DNA of 64,000 bases. Origin: CAWCDJ01 sp963778675. GTDB taxonomy: Bacteria > Acidobacteriota > Terriglobia > Bryobacterales > Bryobacteraceae. The stretch spans positions 744,001 to 808,000 of the forward strand of contig CAVZVI010000011.1 in NCBI GenBank assembly GCA_963778675.1, in the 5' to 3' direction. A program made the translations under genes and the position numbers. The notes beneath the pieces are model-generated. The model saw only the letters and a program-made list of their open reading frames with translations. It was not told the origin of the DNA and did not search any database. This document shows, one piece after another, positions 43,913-52,944 of the stretch. Numbering within the stretch: position 1 is the first letter of the stretch; each line of letters opens with the position of its first letter.

Positions 43913-45088
43913 TTACTTCTGCGTTACTCGCATCGCTACGCGCCGGTTCTGCGCCCGTCCTTCCTCGGTGGCGTTGCTCGCGGTGGGATTCTGTGCGCCG
44001 TACGCGCCGACAGTCAGGCGGTCCGGCGAGACGCCTTTGTCGACCAGCGCGGCCACGACCGCATTGGCGCGGTTCCGGGAAAGCTCCCTATTGGAACCAT
44101 TACCGCCCATGTTGTCAGTGAATCCCGCAACCTCCAGGTGGACGTTCGGATATGCGGCCATAATTGCGGCGATGTTATTGATCTGTTCTTGCGAAGCCGG
44201 CCGGAGCGTTGCGGACCCGCTATCGAAGAGCAACCGGTCGAAATTGAACCAGGGTGAGCTGTCTACCTGCGTGTTCGGATTCTGGACGAATGCCAGGAGG
44301 TTCGCCTCAACGCCGTTCTCCGGTATATTCAGGTTGGTGCGGTTCGGCAGAGTGCGTTGCTCGAAGTTACCGGACGGCGGCACGGCCCGGTTGGCGGTTC
44401 CGGCGGGTGTAGGCGCGACCGGTGCCGTAGGCCTGTGGCGCCCATGGCCCAGAAGCCAGATCAAGCCCAATCCCAACGCGGCGATCGCCACAGCCGGTAG
44501 CCAGTTCGAGTGTCTTTCCCGGGTTACCGCTTGAGCCACTACCGGCGAGACCCTGGTGGCCTCCTCCGCCGGCCAGAAGAGATCCCTCAACCCGGGCGGC
44601 AGGACGTTTCGAATGGCGCCGCTCTCGCGCCGCAGCATGCCTCCGAGTTCGCTCACGCTCAGCTTGCCTTCGCGCATGCGCTTGCTGATGAAGCCCACAA
44701 CCAGCGGCGCCAGTGTGGCCATCAGCGTGGACACGATCCCGGTACCCAGGCCGGAATCCCGGCCGATCTCGTTGACGACCGCGCCCTCCCGCGCTCCAAA
44801 GAGATCCGCCAGCAAACGCTTCCCGCTCGCGATGAGCGGTGAACTGGGATCTGTGACTGCGCTCCCGATATCACCCCACGAGGTGTCCCCCTGCGGCGCG
44901 GAATCCAACAGCTTCCGAAGTGTTCCGTTATCGCCGGCTTTCGTAGCCAGGCCGCCCAGCAGCGCAGCAATGGACGTTTCGATACCCCGCGAAACAGATT
45001 GTTCCGGTTGACCAAGCGAGCCGGCGATTGCAGCAACCGTGCGCCTGTCCAGCATCTCTCTTAGCGACGAGAATAGAGAATCCGCCAT
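43913..45088 (-). CDS. DUF937-OmpA fusion protein with one membrane helix
   Basis: GAGGAGGAACT precedes the ATG. The 391-residue protein has an N-terminal DUF937/YidB-like region (about 1-160: SIAALLGGLATKAG; LADLFGAREGAV; SELGGMLRRESGAIRNVLP), a membrane helix (about 193-210, WLPAVAIAALGLGLIWLLG), a linker, and an OmpA C-terminal domain (about 275-391) with VEVAGFTDNMGGNGSNRELSR-like peptidoglycan-binding residues and GRAQNRRVAMRV. The layout puts DUF937 in the cytoplasm and OmpA in the periplasm, linking cell-wall contact to an unknown cytoplasmic role. Confidence 0.85.
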   Translation of the reverse strand: MADSLFSSLREMLDRRTVAAIAGSLGQPEQSVSRGIETSIAALLGGLATKAGDNGTLRKLLDSAPQGDTSWGDIGSAVTDPSSPLIASGKRLLADLFGAREGAVVNEIGRDSGLGTGIVSTLMATLAPLVVGFISKRMREGKLSVSELGGMLRRESGAIRNVLPPGLRDLFWPAEEATRVSPVVAQAVTRERHSNWLPAVAIAALGLGLIWLLGHGRHRPTAPVAPTPAGTANRAVPPSGNFEQRTLPNRTNLNIPENGVEANLLAFVQNPNTQVDSSPWFNFDRLLFDSGSATLRPASQEQINNIAAIMAAYPNVHLEVAGFTDNMGGNGSNRELSRNRANAVVAALVDKGVSPDRLTVGAYGAQNPTASNATEEGRAQNRRVAMRVTQK

Positions 45089-45215
45089 AGTTCCTCCTCA
45101 TCCGGTCCCCGAAGTTTTGCGAGGCTCGCCTCTGCACTACGTTAGGAGAGATGGGGTCATGACAACGGAGTTGCAATTTAGGGGGTGTATTACACTGTTC
45201 GATTCGGAACCCGGA

Positions 45216-47036
45216 CTAGCGTTTCGCCGGCGGCGGCGCGGCGGCTTCGGCGGCCCGGAACTGGAGCTCGTGCAACTCCGCATAGAGGCCGCCTGTCTTC
45301 AGCAGCGCGCCGTGGCCTCCCCGCTCGACAATCTCCCCGTCCTTGATGACGAAGATCACATCGGCGGAGCGAATTGTCGACAGACGGTGTGCGATCACAA
45401 TCGATGTTCTTCCTTCCATCAGGCGGTCCAATGCGTCGAACACCAACTTCTCGGAGGCCGCATCGAGCCCCGCGCTGGCTTCATCCAGGACGAGGATCGG
45501 GGTATTCCGAATGATCGCGCGGGCGATCGCAATTCGCTGGCGCTGCCCGCCGGAGAGGGTTACGCCGCGCTCACCGATCACCGTCTCATAGCCTTCCGGC
45601 ATGCGCTCGATGAATTCGCGGGCGTTGGCGAGGTCTGCCGCGCGCAGGATCTCGTCGCGTGTCGCATCCGGCTTTCCGTAGGCGATGTTGTACCAGACCG
45701 GTCCGTGGAATAGAAGGGTGTCCTGCAGTACAAAGCTGATCTGCTCCCGCAGCGATCTCTGACGGTAGAGCTTCACATCGATCCCATCTACCCGCACGGT
45801 TCCGGCATCGGGATCGTAGAAGCGGGGAATCAGGTTGATGATGGTGGTCTTGCCCGCTCCCGTCGGCCCCACCAGGGCGGCCACCTGCCCCGGCTCTACC
45901 CGCAGGCTGACCTGCTTGAGGACTGGGCGGTTCGGTTCATACCCGAAGGTTACGTTGCGAAACTCGATGTCCCCTCGGAACCTCGGGGCGGGATAGGCAC
46001 CGGGCAGATCCTTTACCCGGTGGTCCGTTTCGAGTACCTCACGGATGCGCTCATAGCCCACCGCGGCCTTCGAATAGGCGTCAGTCATCTTCGACAGCTC
46101 CCGCATGGGCTTGTACATCCGGCCGAGATACCAGATGAAAAGGACCAGGGATCCCGCGCTCAGCGCGCCGCTCAGCGCCATCCGGCCCCCAAACCACAAC
46201 ACCAGGCTGGTGCCGGCCGCAACGATCAGGTCCACCGCGGACGGCAGCCTCACCTTCAGGCTGCGCGCCCGCAAGCCGATCGCGATCGACTCCAGGCTCT
46301 CTTCCGCCAGGCGCTTCTGTTCGTAGTCCTCGCGCGCAAATGCCTTCACCACCCGGATGGACGATAGCACCTCCTGAATGACCGAAACCATTTCGCCTTC
46401 CTTCTTCCGCACTTCGCGCGAAACGGTCTTGATGCGGCGTGTGTAACGAAAGACCACCAGGAAAAGCAGCGGCGCCACGGAAAGGGCGATCAGCGTGAAT
46501 CGCCAGTTGAGGCAGAACATCACGGTCATCATGCCAACGAGCGTGAGGCTGCTCATCATCGCGCTCAACATCCCGGATGAGATGAAGCTCTGGATTGCGT
46601 CGATGTCGCTGGTTAGACGGCTGATGAGGTCGCCAGTCTGTTTCCGGTCGTGGTAGTCAAGCGAGAGCCGCTGAATGTGGGAGTAAAGCGTCTGGCGGAG
46701 ATCGTGCATGACGTACTGGCCGATCCTCGTAGTGAGATATCTCTCGGTATAAGCGCCTACCGCGCCGATTACCGCGATGACCAGCACCGCAACGGCGGCG
46801 AACTTCAGTACGGCGACCTTTTCCGGCCCGGCGATGAGCCCGATGAGCGGACCCAGCCCGCCATCGCCGCCTTTCGACTTCAGCACATGATCCAGGACAA
46901 TTTTGAGCGGCCACGGCTCCGCCAGGCTCGCGGCACCTTCCACCAGCACGGCGGCCACCCCGATCGCCAATCCGCCGGCGTGCGGCTTCAATAGGTGACG
47001 GATGCTGAGCGTCTTTCGGTCCGAATGTGCGGCCAT
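45216..47036 (-). CDS. ABC transporter, fused permease-ATPase (MsbA/MDR-like)
   Basis: The 606-residue half-transporter has six membrane helices (about 20-325), then an ATPase with Walker A LVGPTGAGKTTIIN, the signature LSGGQRQRIAIARA, Walker B ILVLDEASAGLDAAS and the His switch IVIAHRLSTI. It works as a homodimer exporting lipids or drugs. The Ser to Ala change in DEASAGLD (usually DEATSALD) is minor. It follows the LysM-protein gene after 57 bases that contain a hairpin. Confidence 0.93.
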   Translation of the reverse strand: MAAHSDRKTLSIRHLLKPHAGGLAIGVAAVLVEGAASLAEPWPLKIVLDHVLKSKGGDGGLGPLIGLIAGPEKVAVLKFAAVAVLVIAVIGAVGAYTERYLTTRIGQYVMHDLRQTLYSHIQRLSLDYHDRKQTGDLISRLTSDIDAIQSFISSGMLSAMMSSLTLVGMMTVMFCLNWRFTLIALSVAPLLFLVVFRYTRRIKTVSREVRKKEGEMVSVIQEVLSSIRVVKAFAREDYEQKRLAEESLESIAIGLRARSLKVRLPSAVDLIVAAGTSLVLWFGGRMALSGALSAGSLVLFIWYLGRMYKPMRELSKMTDAYSKAAVGYERIREVLETDHRVKDLPGAYPAPRFRGDIEFRNVTFGYEPNRPVLKQVSLRVEPGQVAALVGPTGAGKTTIINLIPRFYDPDAGTVRVDGIDVKLYRQRSLREQISFVLQDTLLFHGPVWYNIAYGKPDATRDEILRAADLANAREFIERMPEGYETVIGERGVTLSGGQRQRIAIARAIIRNTPILVLDEASAGLDAASEKLVFDALDRLMEGRTSIVIAHRLSTIRSADVIFVIKDGEIVERGGHGALLKTGGLYAELHELQFRAAEAAAPPPAKR

Positions 47037-47047
47037 TGGATTGGGCC

Positions 47048-47076
47048 GGCCGGTGTGCGGCTGTGGCCCACCGGCC
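47048..47076. terminator. Hairpin between the LysM and ABC transporter genes
   Basis: GGCCGGTG (47048-47055) pairs with CACCGGCC (47069-47076) over a 13-base loop, just downstream of the LysM gene on the minus strand. There is no T-run. It may reduce read-through from the LysM gene into the transporter gene, or stabilise the 3' end of the message. Confidence 0.4.
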
Positions 47077-47093
47077 CGATCGCCCGCGATGCG

Positions 47094-47513
47094 TTATGCG
47101 GCCTTTGGAATCTTCAAGCGGTCACCCGGATGAATAATCGAATGCTCATCCTTGAGCTTGTCGGGATTGGCTGCGATGATTTTCTGGAATTCGTTGCCGC
47201 GCCCGTAGAACTGTTCGGCGATCTTCCATAGCGAATCGCCTGACTTCACCTCGTACATCTGTGCCGGCGGTGCGGCCGCTGCCGGCTGGGGGAGGCTGGA
47301 ATCAATGCTCAGATCGCAGACCAGGTCGGCATGTGCCGGATCCACGCTCTTGATGCGATTCCAGACGAAATTCTTGGCGCTCGCGTTCGGCGCCGCGCCT
47401 TGCAAGTATAGTTTGTTCTCCTGAAGGTGCAGGTGGTCCAGACGTACACCCTGCTGCCCGATTGCCTGAAGCACAGGTTGGTACTTGGCCTTCAACTCCT
47501 CAAAACGATCCAT
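47094..47513 (-). CDS. Small LysM-domain protein (BON-LysM, YgaU-like)
   Basis: The 139-residue protein has an N-terminal BON-like domain (about 1-75, VRLDHLHLQENKLYLQG and DPAHADLVCDL) and a C-terminal LysM (about 87-137, YEVKSGDSLWKIAEQFYG, then HPGDRLKIP). The size and order match YgaU/Kbp, a potassium-binding stress protein, and related peptidoglycan-binding proteins. There is no signal peptide, so, as for YgaU, its place may be the cytoplasm. Confidence 0.85.
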   Translation of the reverse strand: MDRFEELKAKYQPVLQAIGQQGVRLDHLHLQENKLYLQGAAPNASAKNFVWNRIKSVDPAHADLVCDLSIDSSLPQPAAAAPPAQMYEVKSGDSLWKIAEQFYGRGNEFQKIIAANPDKLKDEHSIIHPGDRLKIPKAA

Positions 47514-47636
47514 AGGATTGACTTCTCCCTCGATTTCGACCAGATTCGCGCTGCCATCAGGCCGCGCTATACAAACCGATGCGCCGGAGCGTTCCCGGGC
47601 CCCAGTTTGTGGCCTGGCTTTGGAGATAAGCCGGTT

Positions 47637-47894
47637 TCACCCCTGGGTTTCGGCGAATTCACCGCTCCGCGTAATTGCGTCGCGGAGGATCATCAATGCG
47701 GCATCCCGCAAAGTCAACAGATCGCACTCGCCGGTCCAGACATCCCTACACATGTATCTGGCGAAAGACGCGTGCAATTCGACTGGAATCGCTTCCCACC
47801 CGGACTGTGAAATTCTGGTCACCTGGCGAAGCGCGTGTTCCACCAGGTCGCTCTGAAGCCGGGTCATGCGCCTGTAATAGATCGGTTGCGGCAT
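47637..47894 (-). CDS. Small hypothetical protein
   Basis: An ATG at 47892-47894 with a strong GGAGGGA five bases upstream gives 85 residues (the frame is open to 47981). It starts MPQPIYYRRMTRLQSDLVEH and has a helical, acidic C-terminus (LTLRDAALMILRDAITRSG). I do not recognise a family and see no membrane or zinc motif. A frame on the opposite strand (47485-47856) is less gene-like. It lies between the LysM and PPK2 genes, all on the minus strand. Confidence 0.45.
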   Translation of the reverse strand: MPQPIYYRRMTRLQSDLVEHALRQVTRISQSGWEAIPVELHASFARYMCRDVWTGECDLLTLRDAALMILRDAITRSGEFAETQG

Positions 47895-48041
47895 GGCTCC
47901 CTCCACCGTTCCGGCAAGTGGCGCTCTCCTTACCTTCCGCCGTGGCATCGATACACACACCCACTTGATAAGATGCCGCAACAGGAGGACAAGAAGGTGC
48001 CTGGTTGTTACTCGCTCGGGGTTCGGCCCGCGCGAGCTTGT

Positions 48042-49004
48042 CTATGAGGCCCTGGCTTCGATTTCGGCAGCGTGATACCTGCCGCGTATCTTCGCTATGT
48101 CTACGGTCGGAGCGGGCACTTTCATGTCGAGGTTCTCCAGCGTACGGGAAATGATTTGGGAGACGGCCAGGTCCCGGAACCACTTGTGGTTCGACGGAAT
48201 CACGAACCACGGAGCATGGGGAGTGCTGGTCTTGTGCAGCATATCCTCGAATGCCGCGATGTAGTCGTCCCAATACTCCCTCTCGCGGTAGTCGGCCTCG
48301 CTGACCTTCCACCTCCGCACCGGATCCTCGAGTCGCCGCTTGAAACGGGCGAGTTGCTCGTCTTTCGAAATGTGCAAAAGGAACTTGAGAACCTTCGTGT
48401 TGTTCTCCGACGCCAGGAGCCTCTCAAAGTCGTTGATCAACTCGTAACGTCTCAAGTACACCTGCGGTGGCACGAGTCCGTGGACCCGAACGACCAGCAC
48501 ATCCTCATAGTGCGAGCGGTTAAAGATCGCCATTTCGCCCCTGGCTGGGACGTGCGGGTGCACCCGCCAGAGAAAATCGTGAGCGAGTTGTTCCGGGGTC
48601 GGTTGTTTGAACCCGACGACCCGGCAGCCTGCCGGGTTCGCGCAAGTGAAGATATGCCGGACCACTCCATCCTTGCCTCCGGCATCGAGCCCCTGCAGAA
48701 TCACCAGCAGCGAGTGCTTCTTCTCGGCGTGCATCGTGTAATGCAGTTCGTCGATCTTCATGACGTGGGAACGGATATCCGGTACTGCCGCCTCCGGCGT
48801 TTCATACCGGTCCCGGTATCCCGGGTCGATGTTCCCCAATCTCACCCGGGAACCGGGTTCCACCATGAACCTTTTCAAGTAGTCATCCGTGTTGTGCTTT
48901 GGTTTCTCTATGATTCTCAATGTCCCTATTCCAGGTGAAACACTGAATCGATTGGTAGCCGCGTCTGGTAAACGTTTTTCAGGTTGCACTTCACATGTCA
49001 CCAT
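48042..49004 (-). CDS. ppk2: Polyphosphate kinase 2 family protein
   Basis: The 320-residue protein has the PPK2 Walker A LQGLDAGGKDGVVRH (104-118), FNRSHYEDVLVVRVHG (161-176), the lid helix YELINDFERLL and RRWKVSEADYREREYWDDYI. The single-domain length fits PPK2 class I or III, which use polyphosphate to phosphorylate ADP/GDP or AMP/ADP. This can restore nucleotide pools in stress, in keeping with the neighbouring stress genes. The subclass needs a phylogeny. Confidence 0.9.
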   Translation of the reverse strand: MVTCEVQPEKRLPDAATNRFSVSPGIGTLRIIEKPKHNTDDYLKRFMVEPGSRVRLGNIDPGYRDRYETPEAAVPDIRSHVMKIDELHYTMHAEKKHSLLVILQGLDAGGKDGVVRHIFTCANPAGCRVVGFKQPTPEQLAHDFLWRVHPHVPARGEMAIFNRSHYEDVLVVRVHGLVPPQVYLRRYELINDFERLLASENNTKVLKFLLHISKDEQLARFKRRLEDPVRRWKVSEADYREREYWDDYIAAFEDMLHKTSTPHAPWFVIPSNHKWFRDLAVSQIISRTLENLDMKVPAPTVDIAKIRGRYHAAEIEARAS

Positions 49005-49202
49005 CGTGTAGTTACCCCCTTCTGCACAGCGAGGCGGTTATTAGTGCTTCCATTAGCGGAGATGGCATGCCTGCGACCGGGGGTTCATTATTGGACGTGA
49101 ATGAACAAGTTTCACCCCATGGGGCGCGAACACCCCGTTCTAAGCCGGCCAGGCGGCCACGGCATCACTAATAACACGGAACCAAAGAAGGGAGGCGCTG
49201 CA

Positions 49203-50579
49203 GTGAGGAAGGATGCAGTCGTTCGACTTATACCTTTAGGAGATCAGGCGCGCGCAATTGGCGCGATCCTGGTTGCCGTATTATTCACGTTTCAGGAATC
49301 ATTCGCTTTCGCGCAGCCGGCCGTGCCGGGTTCGTCGAGCCCGGGGCAGGCGCAGGCGCAAACCCTGCCACCCGAGCAGCTCGACAGTCTGGTGGCGCCG
49401 ATTGCGCTATATCCGGACCCACTTCTAAGTCAGGTGCTGGTGGCTTCGACCTATCCACTCGAGATCGTGCAAGCCGACCGGTGGTTAAAACAAAACTCGA
49501 ACCTGAAAGGAACCAGCCTCACCGACGCAGCAGCCAAACAGCCCTGGGACCCCAGTATCCAGGCGCTTGTACTGTTCCCCGAGGTTCTCAGCCAGATGGA
49601 TCAGAACATCGGCTGGACAACCGACCTGGGGAACGCGTTCCTTGCCCAGGAAACTGACGTCATGGACGCTGTGCAGCGAATGCGGCAGCAAGCGGAGCAA
49701 AGTGGAAAGCTGAAATCCACGCCGCAGCAGACCGTCGCGGATTCTAACGGATACATTGAAATTCAGCCCTCCAATCCACAGGTAATTTATGTGCCGCAGT
49801 ATGTTCCGGCCGCGGTTTGGGGTCCCCCGGACTACTACCCGTACCCCGCAATCGTCTACCCATCCACTGGAGCGCTCGTTGCTACCGGCATCGTCTCGTT
49901 CGGAGTGGGCATTGCGGTGGGAGCGCTCGTCTCCGGAGGCGGCGGATGGGGTTGGAACTGCGGTTGGGGAAGCCACGCGGTCATCGTCAACAACAATTTC
50001 ATCCGGAACAACCATTTCAACAGGGTCAACGTGGCTAACGGCAATCAGTGGCGGCACAACCCGGAACACCGCCGCGCCGTGCCATATAGCAATGCCGCGG
50101 TGGGCGGCCGCTTCAAGCCCGGCACTGCGAACAACCTCCCGAACCGGCCCAATCCGGCCCGGACTCAGCAGCGCCTCGGACAGGCGGAACGGCGTGCGGG
50201 ACAAGGCCAATGGACCGGACGCAAGCCGGGACAGGCCGGGCAGGGCAACATCGGTCCGCGCGTGCCGGCGCAGGGTGGCCGCGGCGCTCTCGGCCAACGG
50301 CCGGCGCAGAGTCCCGCCATCAGGCCGCCAGCCAATGTCGGGTCCGCCAATCGGGCAATCCCGAACAACATGGGGAATAGGATCGGCGGCCGGCAGATCG
50401 CTCCGAACGCCGGGGGTGGCGCATTCGGTGGTATGAATGCCGGGGGCGGCAGGGCCCGCATGAATAGTAACCGCGGCTTCTCCAGCACTGGTGGATTCAA
50501 CCGCGGTGGCGGCTTTCACCGCGGCGGCGGCTTTCACCGTGGTGGCGGTGGGCGGCGGGGCGGCGGACGGCGCCGATGA
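49203..50579 (+). CDS. DUF3300 domain secreted protein with Gly/Arg-rich tail
   Basis: A GTG at 49203, seven bases after GGGAGG, gives 458 residues; the open frame upstream to 49101 has no good ribosome site. A signal peptide (about 15-37, LVAVLFTFQESFAFAQ) is followed by DUF3300 (about 55-230: LDSLVAPIALYPDPLLSQVL, YVPQYVPAAVWGPP). A glycine-rich membrane-like stretch comes next, and the last 150 residues are Gly, Asn, Arg and Gln-rich with FHRGGG repeats. The function of DUF3300 is unknown. It is followed by DUF2950 as in many Gram-negatives. Confidence 0.82.
   Translation: MRKDAVVRLIPLGDQARAIGAILVAVLFTFQESFAFAQPAVPGSSSPGQAQAQTLPPEQLDSLVAPIALYPDPLLSQVLVASTYPLEIVQADRWLKQNSNLKGTSLTDAAAKQPWDPSIQALVLFPEVLSQMDQNIGWTTDLGNAFLAQETDVMDAVQRMRQQAEQSGKLKSTPQQTVADSNGYIEIQPSNPQVIYVPQYVPAAVWGPPDYYPYPAIVYPSTGALVATGIVSFGVGIAVGALVSGGGGWGWNCGWGSHAVIVNNNFIRNNHFNRVNVANGNQWRHNPEHRRAVPYSNAAVGGRFKPGTANNLPNRPNPARTQQRLGQAERRAGQGQWTGRKPGQAGQGNIGPRVPAQGGRGALGQRPAQSPAIRPPANVGSANRAIPNNMGNRIGGRQIAPNAGGGAFGGMNAGGGRARMNSNRGFSSTGGFNRGGGFHRGGGFHRGGGGRRGGGRRR
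50496..50549 (+). repeat. Three 18-base tandem repeats inside the DUF3300 gene
   Basis: Units at 50496-50513, 50514-50531 and 50532-50549 encode FNRGGG, FHRGGG and FHRGGG, leading into a Gly/Arg tail. Repeat number is likely to vary by slippage between strains. Confidence 0.7.
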
Positions 50580-50610
50580 CAGCTTTCAGAGAGGAAAGAA
50601 CCAAGAGCCT

Positions 50611-51564
50611 ATGTGGAAGTCTAAACCTAGTAGTTTGTGCCTAAAAGCCGCGGCGGTTTTCGCTGCCGCGGCGGTATTCCGAATCGCAGCCGGTTACGCC
50701 GGCCCGCCGCCTCGAGGCGAGAGTTTCCGCACTCCGGAGGAGGCTGCCCGGGCGCTGGTCGCTGCTGCGAAAGCCGACGATGTCCCTGGCCTCCTTCGAA
50801 TCCTGGGACCCACCGCGAGGTCCATCCTCGTCACCCGCGACCCGGTCGCCGATCGCTCCGCCCGCCAGAAGTTTGTCGCGAGCGCCGCGGAGCGGATGCG
50901 AGTCGTCACTGATCCCAAGCGTCCCGGCTGGAAAGTCGTCGAGGTCGGCCAAAGCCACTGGCCCCTGCCGATTCCTCTGGTCCGGGTCAACGGTGCATGG
51001 CACTTCGACGTAGACGCGGGCAAACACGAGATTCTGCTGCGCCGCATCGGCGGCAATGAACTCTCCGCGATCGAGATCTGCCGCGGCTACGTGGAAGCCC
51101 AGGACCAATACGCCGATCGGGAGCGGGCTGCCGGCAGGGCTCCCCAGTTCGCACAGACATTCTTCAGTTCGCCCGGCAGACAGGATGGCCTGTATTGGAA
51201 GAGCGACGACCCCAACGATCAAAGTCCGGTTGCGGAAATCGTGGCCAAGGCCATTAGCGAGGGCTATCGAACGAGGGGCGCTCCCTACCACGGGTACTAC
51301 TTCCGCATCTTGAAGGCGCAAGGCATCCATGCTCCCGGTGGCGCAGCGAGCTATCTGGACAATGGCGCCATGAGCCGGGGGTTCGCCCTGATCGCCTGGC
51401 CTTCCGATTACGGCTCCACCGGCGTGATGACTTTCCTCGTGGACAGGAGCGGCATTGTGTACCAACGGGATCTCGGGCCTCAAACCTCCACGATCGCTTC
51501 AGCAATGACGGCCTACGACCCCGATGAGAAGTGGACGCCGGTTCCCGATTCTGTCAATCCCTAG
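50611..51564 (+). CDS. DUF2950 family secreted protein
   Basis: The ATG at 50611 follows GAGGAAAG by about 14 bases and gives 317 residues with a signal peptide (about 1-30, AAAVFAAAAVFRIAAGYA). SFRTPEEAARALVAAAKADD, EICRGYVEAQDQYA, APYHGYYFRILKAQG and MTFLVDRSGIVYQRDLG are characteristic DUF2950 blocks. The function of the family is unknown. It is very often beside DUF3300, so the two probably work together in the periplasm or outer membrane. Confidence 0.87.
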   Translation: MWKSKPSSLCLKAAAVFAAAAVFRIAAGYAGPPPRGESFRTPEEAARALVAAAKADDVPGLLRILGPTARSILVTRDPVADRSARQKFVASAAERMRVVTDPKRPGWKVVEVGQSHWPLPIPLVRVNGAWHFDVDAGKHEILLRRIGGNELSAIEICRGYVEAQDQYADRERAAGRAPQFAQTFFSSPGRQDGLYWKSDDPNDQSPVAEIVAKAISEGYRTRGAPYHGYYFRILKAQGIHAPGGAASYLDNGAMSRGFALIAWPSDYGSTGVMTFLVDRSGIVYQRDLGPQTSTIASAMTAYDPDEKWTPVPDSVNP

Positions 51565-51572
51565 ACCCGGCA

Positions 51573-51596
51573 GGGCAGTCCTCCATCGGGCTGCCC
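51573..51596 (+). terminator. Possible terminator after the DUF2950 gene
   Basis: GGGCAG (51573-51578) pairs with CTGCCC (51591-51596) around a 12-base loop, eight bases after the stop. No T-run follows directly (GCGTCCACTCTTAT), so this is a weak candidate. Confidence 0.35.
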
Positions 51597-51735
51597 GCGT
51601 CCACTCTTATCCAATGGAGATATTGTTAAGCGCCGTACCTTTTAATTGTGCGCTTCATCCCGCCCGCCACGGAAATTAGAACGGTCTCCCTGGAGAAGTC
51701 GCGAAAGGAGAACTAAACTACTATTACTAATACCA

Positions 51736-51752
51736 TGACTCTGTAGGAGTCA
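51736..51752 (+). promoter_or_regulatory. Hairpin that hides the ribosome-binding site of the REC-kinase gene
   Basis: TGACTC (51736-51741) and GAGTCA (51747-51752) form a perfect stem with loop TGTAG. The Shine-Dalgarno AGGAG (51745-51749) lies in the loop and right arm, seven bases before the ATG at 51757. Folding would block ribosome entry, so translation may be controlled. A six-pair stem is modest in strength. Confidence 0.45.
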
Positions 51753-51756
51753 GACG

Positions 51757-52926
51757 ATGACGCCCAAAGGTACTGTACTAATCATAGATGACGAGCCGGA
51801 ATGGCTCGGGTTTCTGCATCGGATTCTCGCACATGAGGGGTATCGCGTCGTTTCCGCCAGCGGCGGCGAGCAGGCGCTTGCCACTCTTCCCTCGGACTCC
51901 CTTGACCTGATCCTGCTGGACATCCGGATGCCCTCAATGAATGGTTTCGAAGTGTGCCGGCGGATCAAACGGGATGACAGGTACCGCACAGTACCTGTCA
52001 TCTTTTTGTGTACACTGCAGGAAGCCGAAGCGTTCGAATGCCTTCGACTCGGCGCCGTTGACCTTCTCTACAAGCCGTTCCGTACCCGGGAGGTCCTGGC
52101 CCGTGTGGGAAGTCACATCGAGCTCGCGCGGCGTGGACGGTTCGAGCGCACGCTCCGCGCCGGCGAAGACCGCCGGAGCCGCTCTCACGACCTGGAAGGA
52201 CTTGGCCTTCTCGCCGGAGGGGTTGCCCATGACTTCAACAGCTTCCTCGGCAGCATCCTGGTGAACTCCGAAGTTGCCCTGGAGGAACTCGATAACGCTT
52301 CTCCGGCGCGGGGCGAGATCGAAAGGATCCGCACCGCGTCTCTCCGGGCGGCTGAGGTGGTCTCACAGTTGATGAACTATGCGGTCCACCGCACCGTAGA
52401 CTTCGAGCGGACCGATCTTCCCGGCCTGGTCGCAGAAATGGCAGGTTTGATGCGCTGCTCCATCTCGAAAAACTGCCGTATCGAGACCAATCTCCTGCAG
52501 GCGGTACCGTTCGTACGAGCCAATCCGGCGCAAATGCGCCAGGTGGTGATGAATCTGATCAGGAACGCCTCGGATGCCATCGGTGACAGCGCCGGCGTCA
52601 TCACGCTCAAGACATCGTCCGCACGGATCGCACCCGGCACCGGCGGGCTCCCTTCGGGCGATTATGTCAGCCTGGAGGTGACCGATACCGGCTGCGGCAT
52701 GAGCGAGGAAACGAGGGCCAGGATCTTCGACCCGTTTTTCACCACCAAGTTCGAAGGCCGGGGCCTCGGGCTCGCGGCCCTTCAAAGCATCATGTCCGGT
52801 CACGGCGCCAGCATCGATGTTACCAGCGCACCGGGTCGCGGCACGACGTTCCGCCTCCTGCTGCCCTGCTGGAGGGACGTGGTCCAACCGCAGAAAGCGC
52901 CGGTGGCTGCTCGGACTGTCCAATAA
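51757..52926 (+). CDS. Receiver-histidine kinase hybrid (REC first)
   Basis: The 389-residue protein starts with a receiver domain (1-120: VLIIDDEPEW, phospho-acceptor Asp55 in LILLDIRMP, Lys106 in YKPF). A HisKA-like region follows with GGVAHDFNSF (His158), then HATPase_c (about 250-375) with the N box MNLIRNASDAIG, G1 DTGCGMS, F box FDPFFTTK and G2 GRGLGLAA. It has no membrane segment. It may be phosphorylated by another kinase and then signal onward; it has no adjacent partner, and a lone receiver is encoded 5 kb away at 57473. Confidence 0.88.
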   Translation: MTPKGTVLIIDDEPEWLGFLHRILAHEGYRVVSASGGEQALATLPSDSLDLILLDIRMPSMNGFEVCRRIKRDDRYRTVPVIFLCTLQEAEAFECLRLGAVDLLYKPFRTREVLARVGSHIELARRGRFERTLRAGEDRRSRSHDLEGLGLLAGGVAHDFNSFLGSILVNSEVALEELDNASPARGEIERIRTASLRAAEVVSQLMNYAVHRTVDFERTDLPGLVAEMAGLMRCSISKNCRIETNLLQAVPFVRANPAQMRQVVMNLIRNASDAIGDSAGVITLKTSSARIAPGTGGLPSGDYVSLEVTDTGCGMSEETRARIFDPFFTTKFEGRGLGLAALQSIMSGHGASIDVTSAPGRGTTFRLLLPCWRDVVQPQKAPVAARTVQ

Positions 52927-52944
52927 GGGGACAAGAAGACCGAG

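Noticed and set aside
47485..47856. Plus-strand frame opposite the small hypothetical gene
   Set aside because: It has no ribosome site or domain, and the minus-strand frame has a strong GGAGGGA and the same direction as its neighbours.
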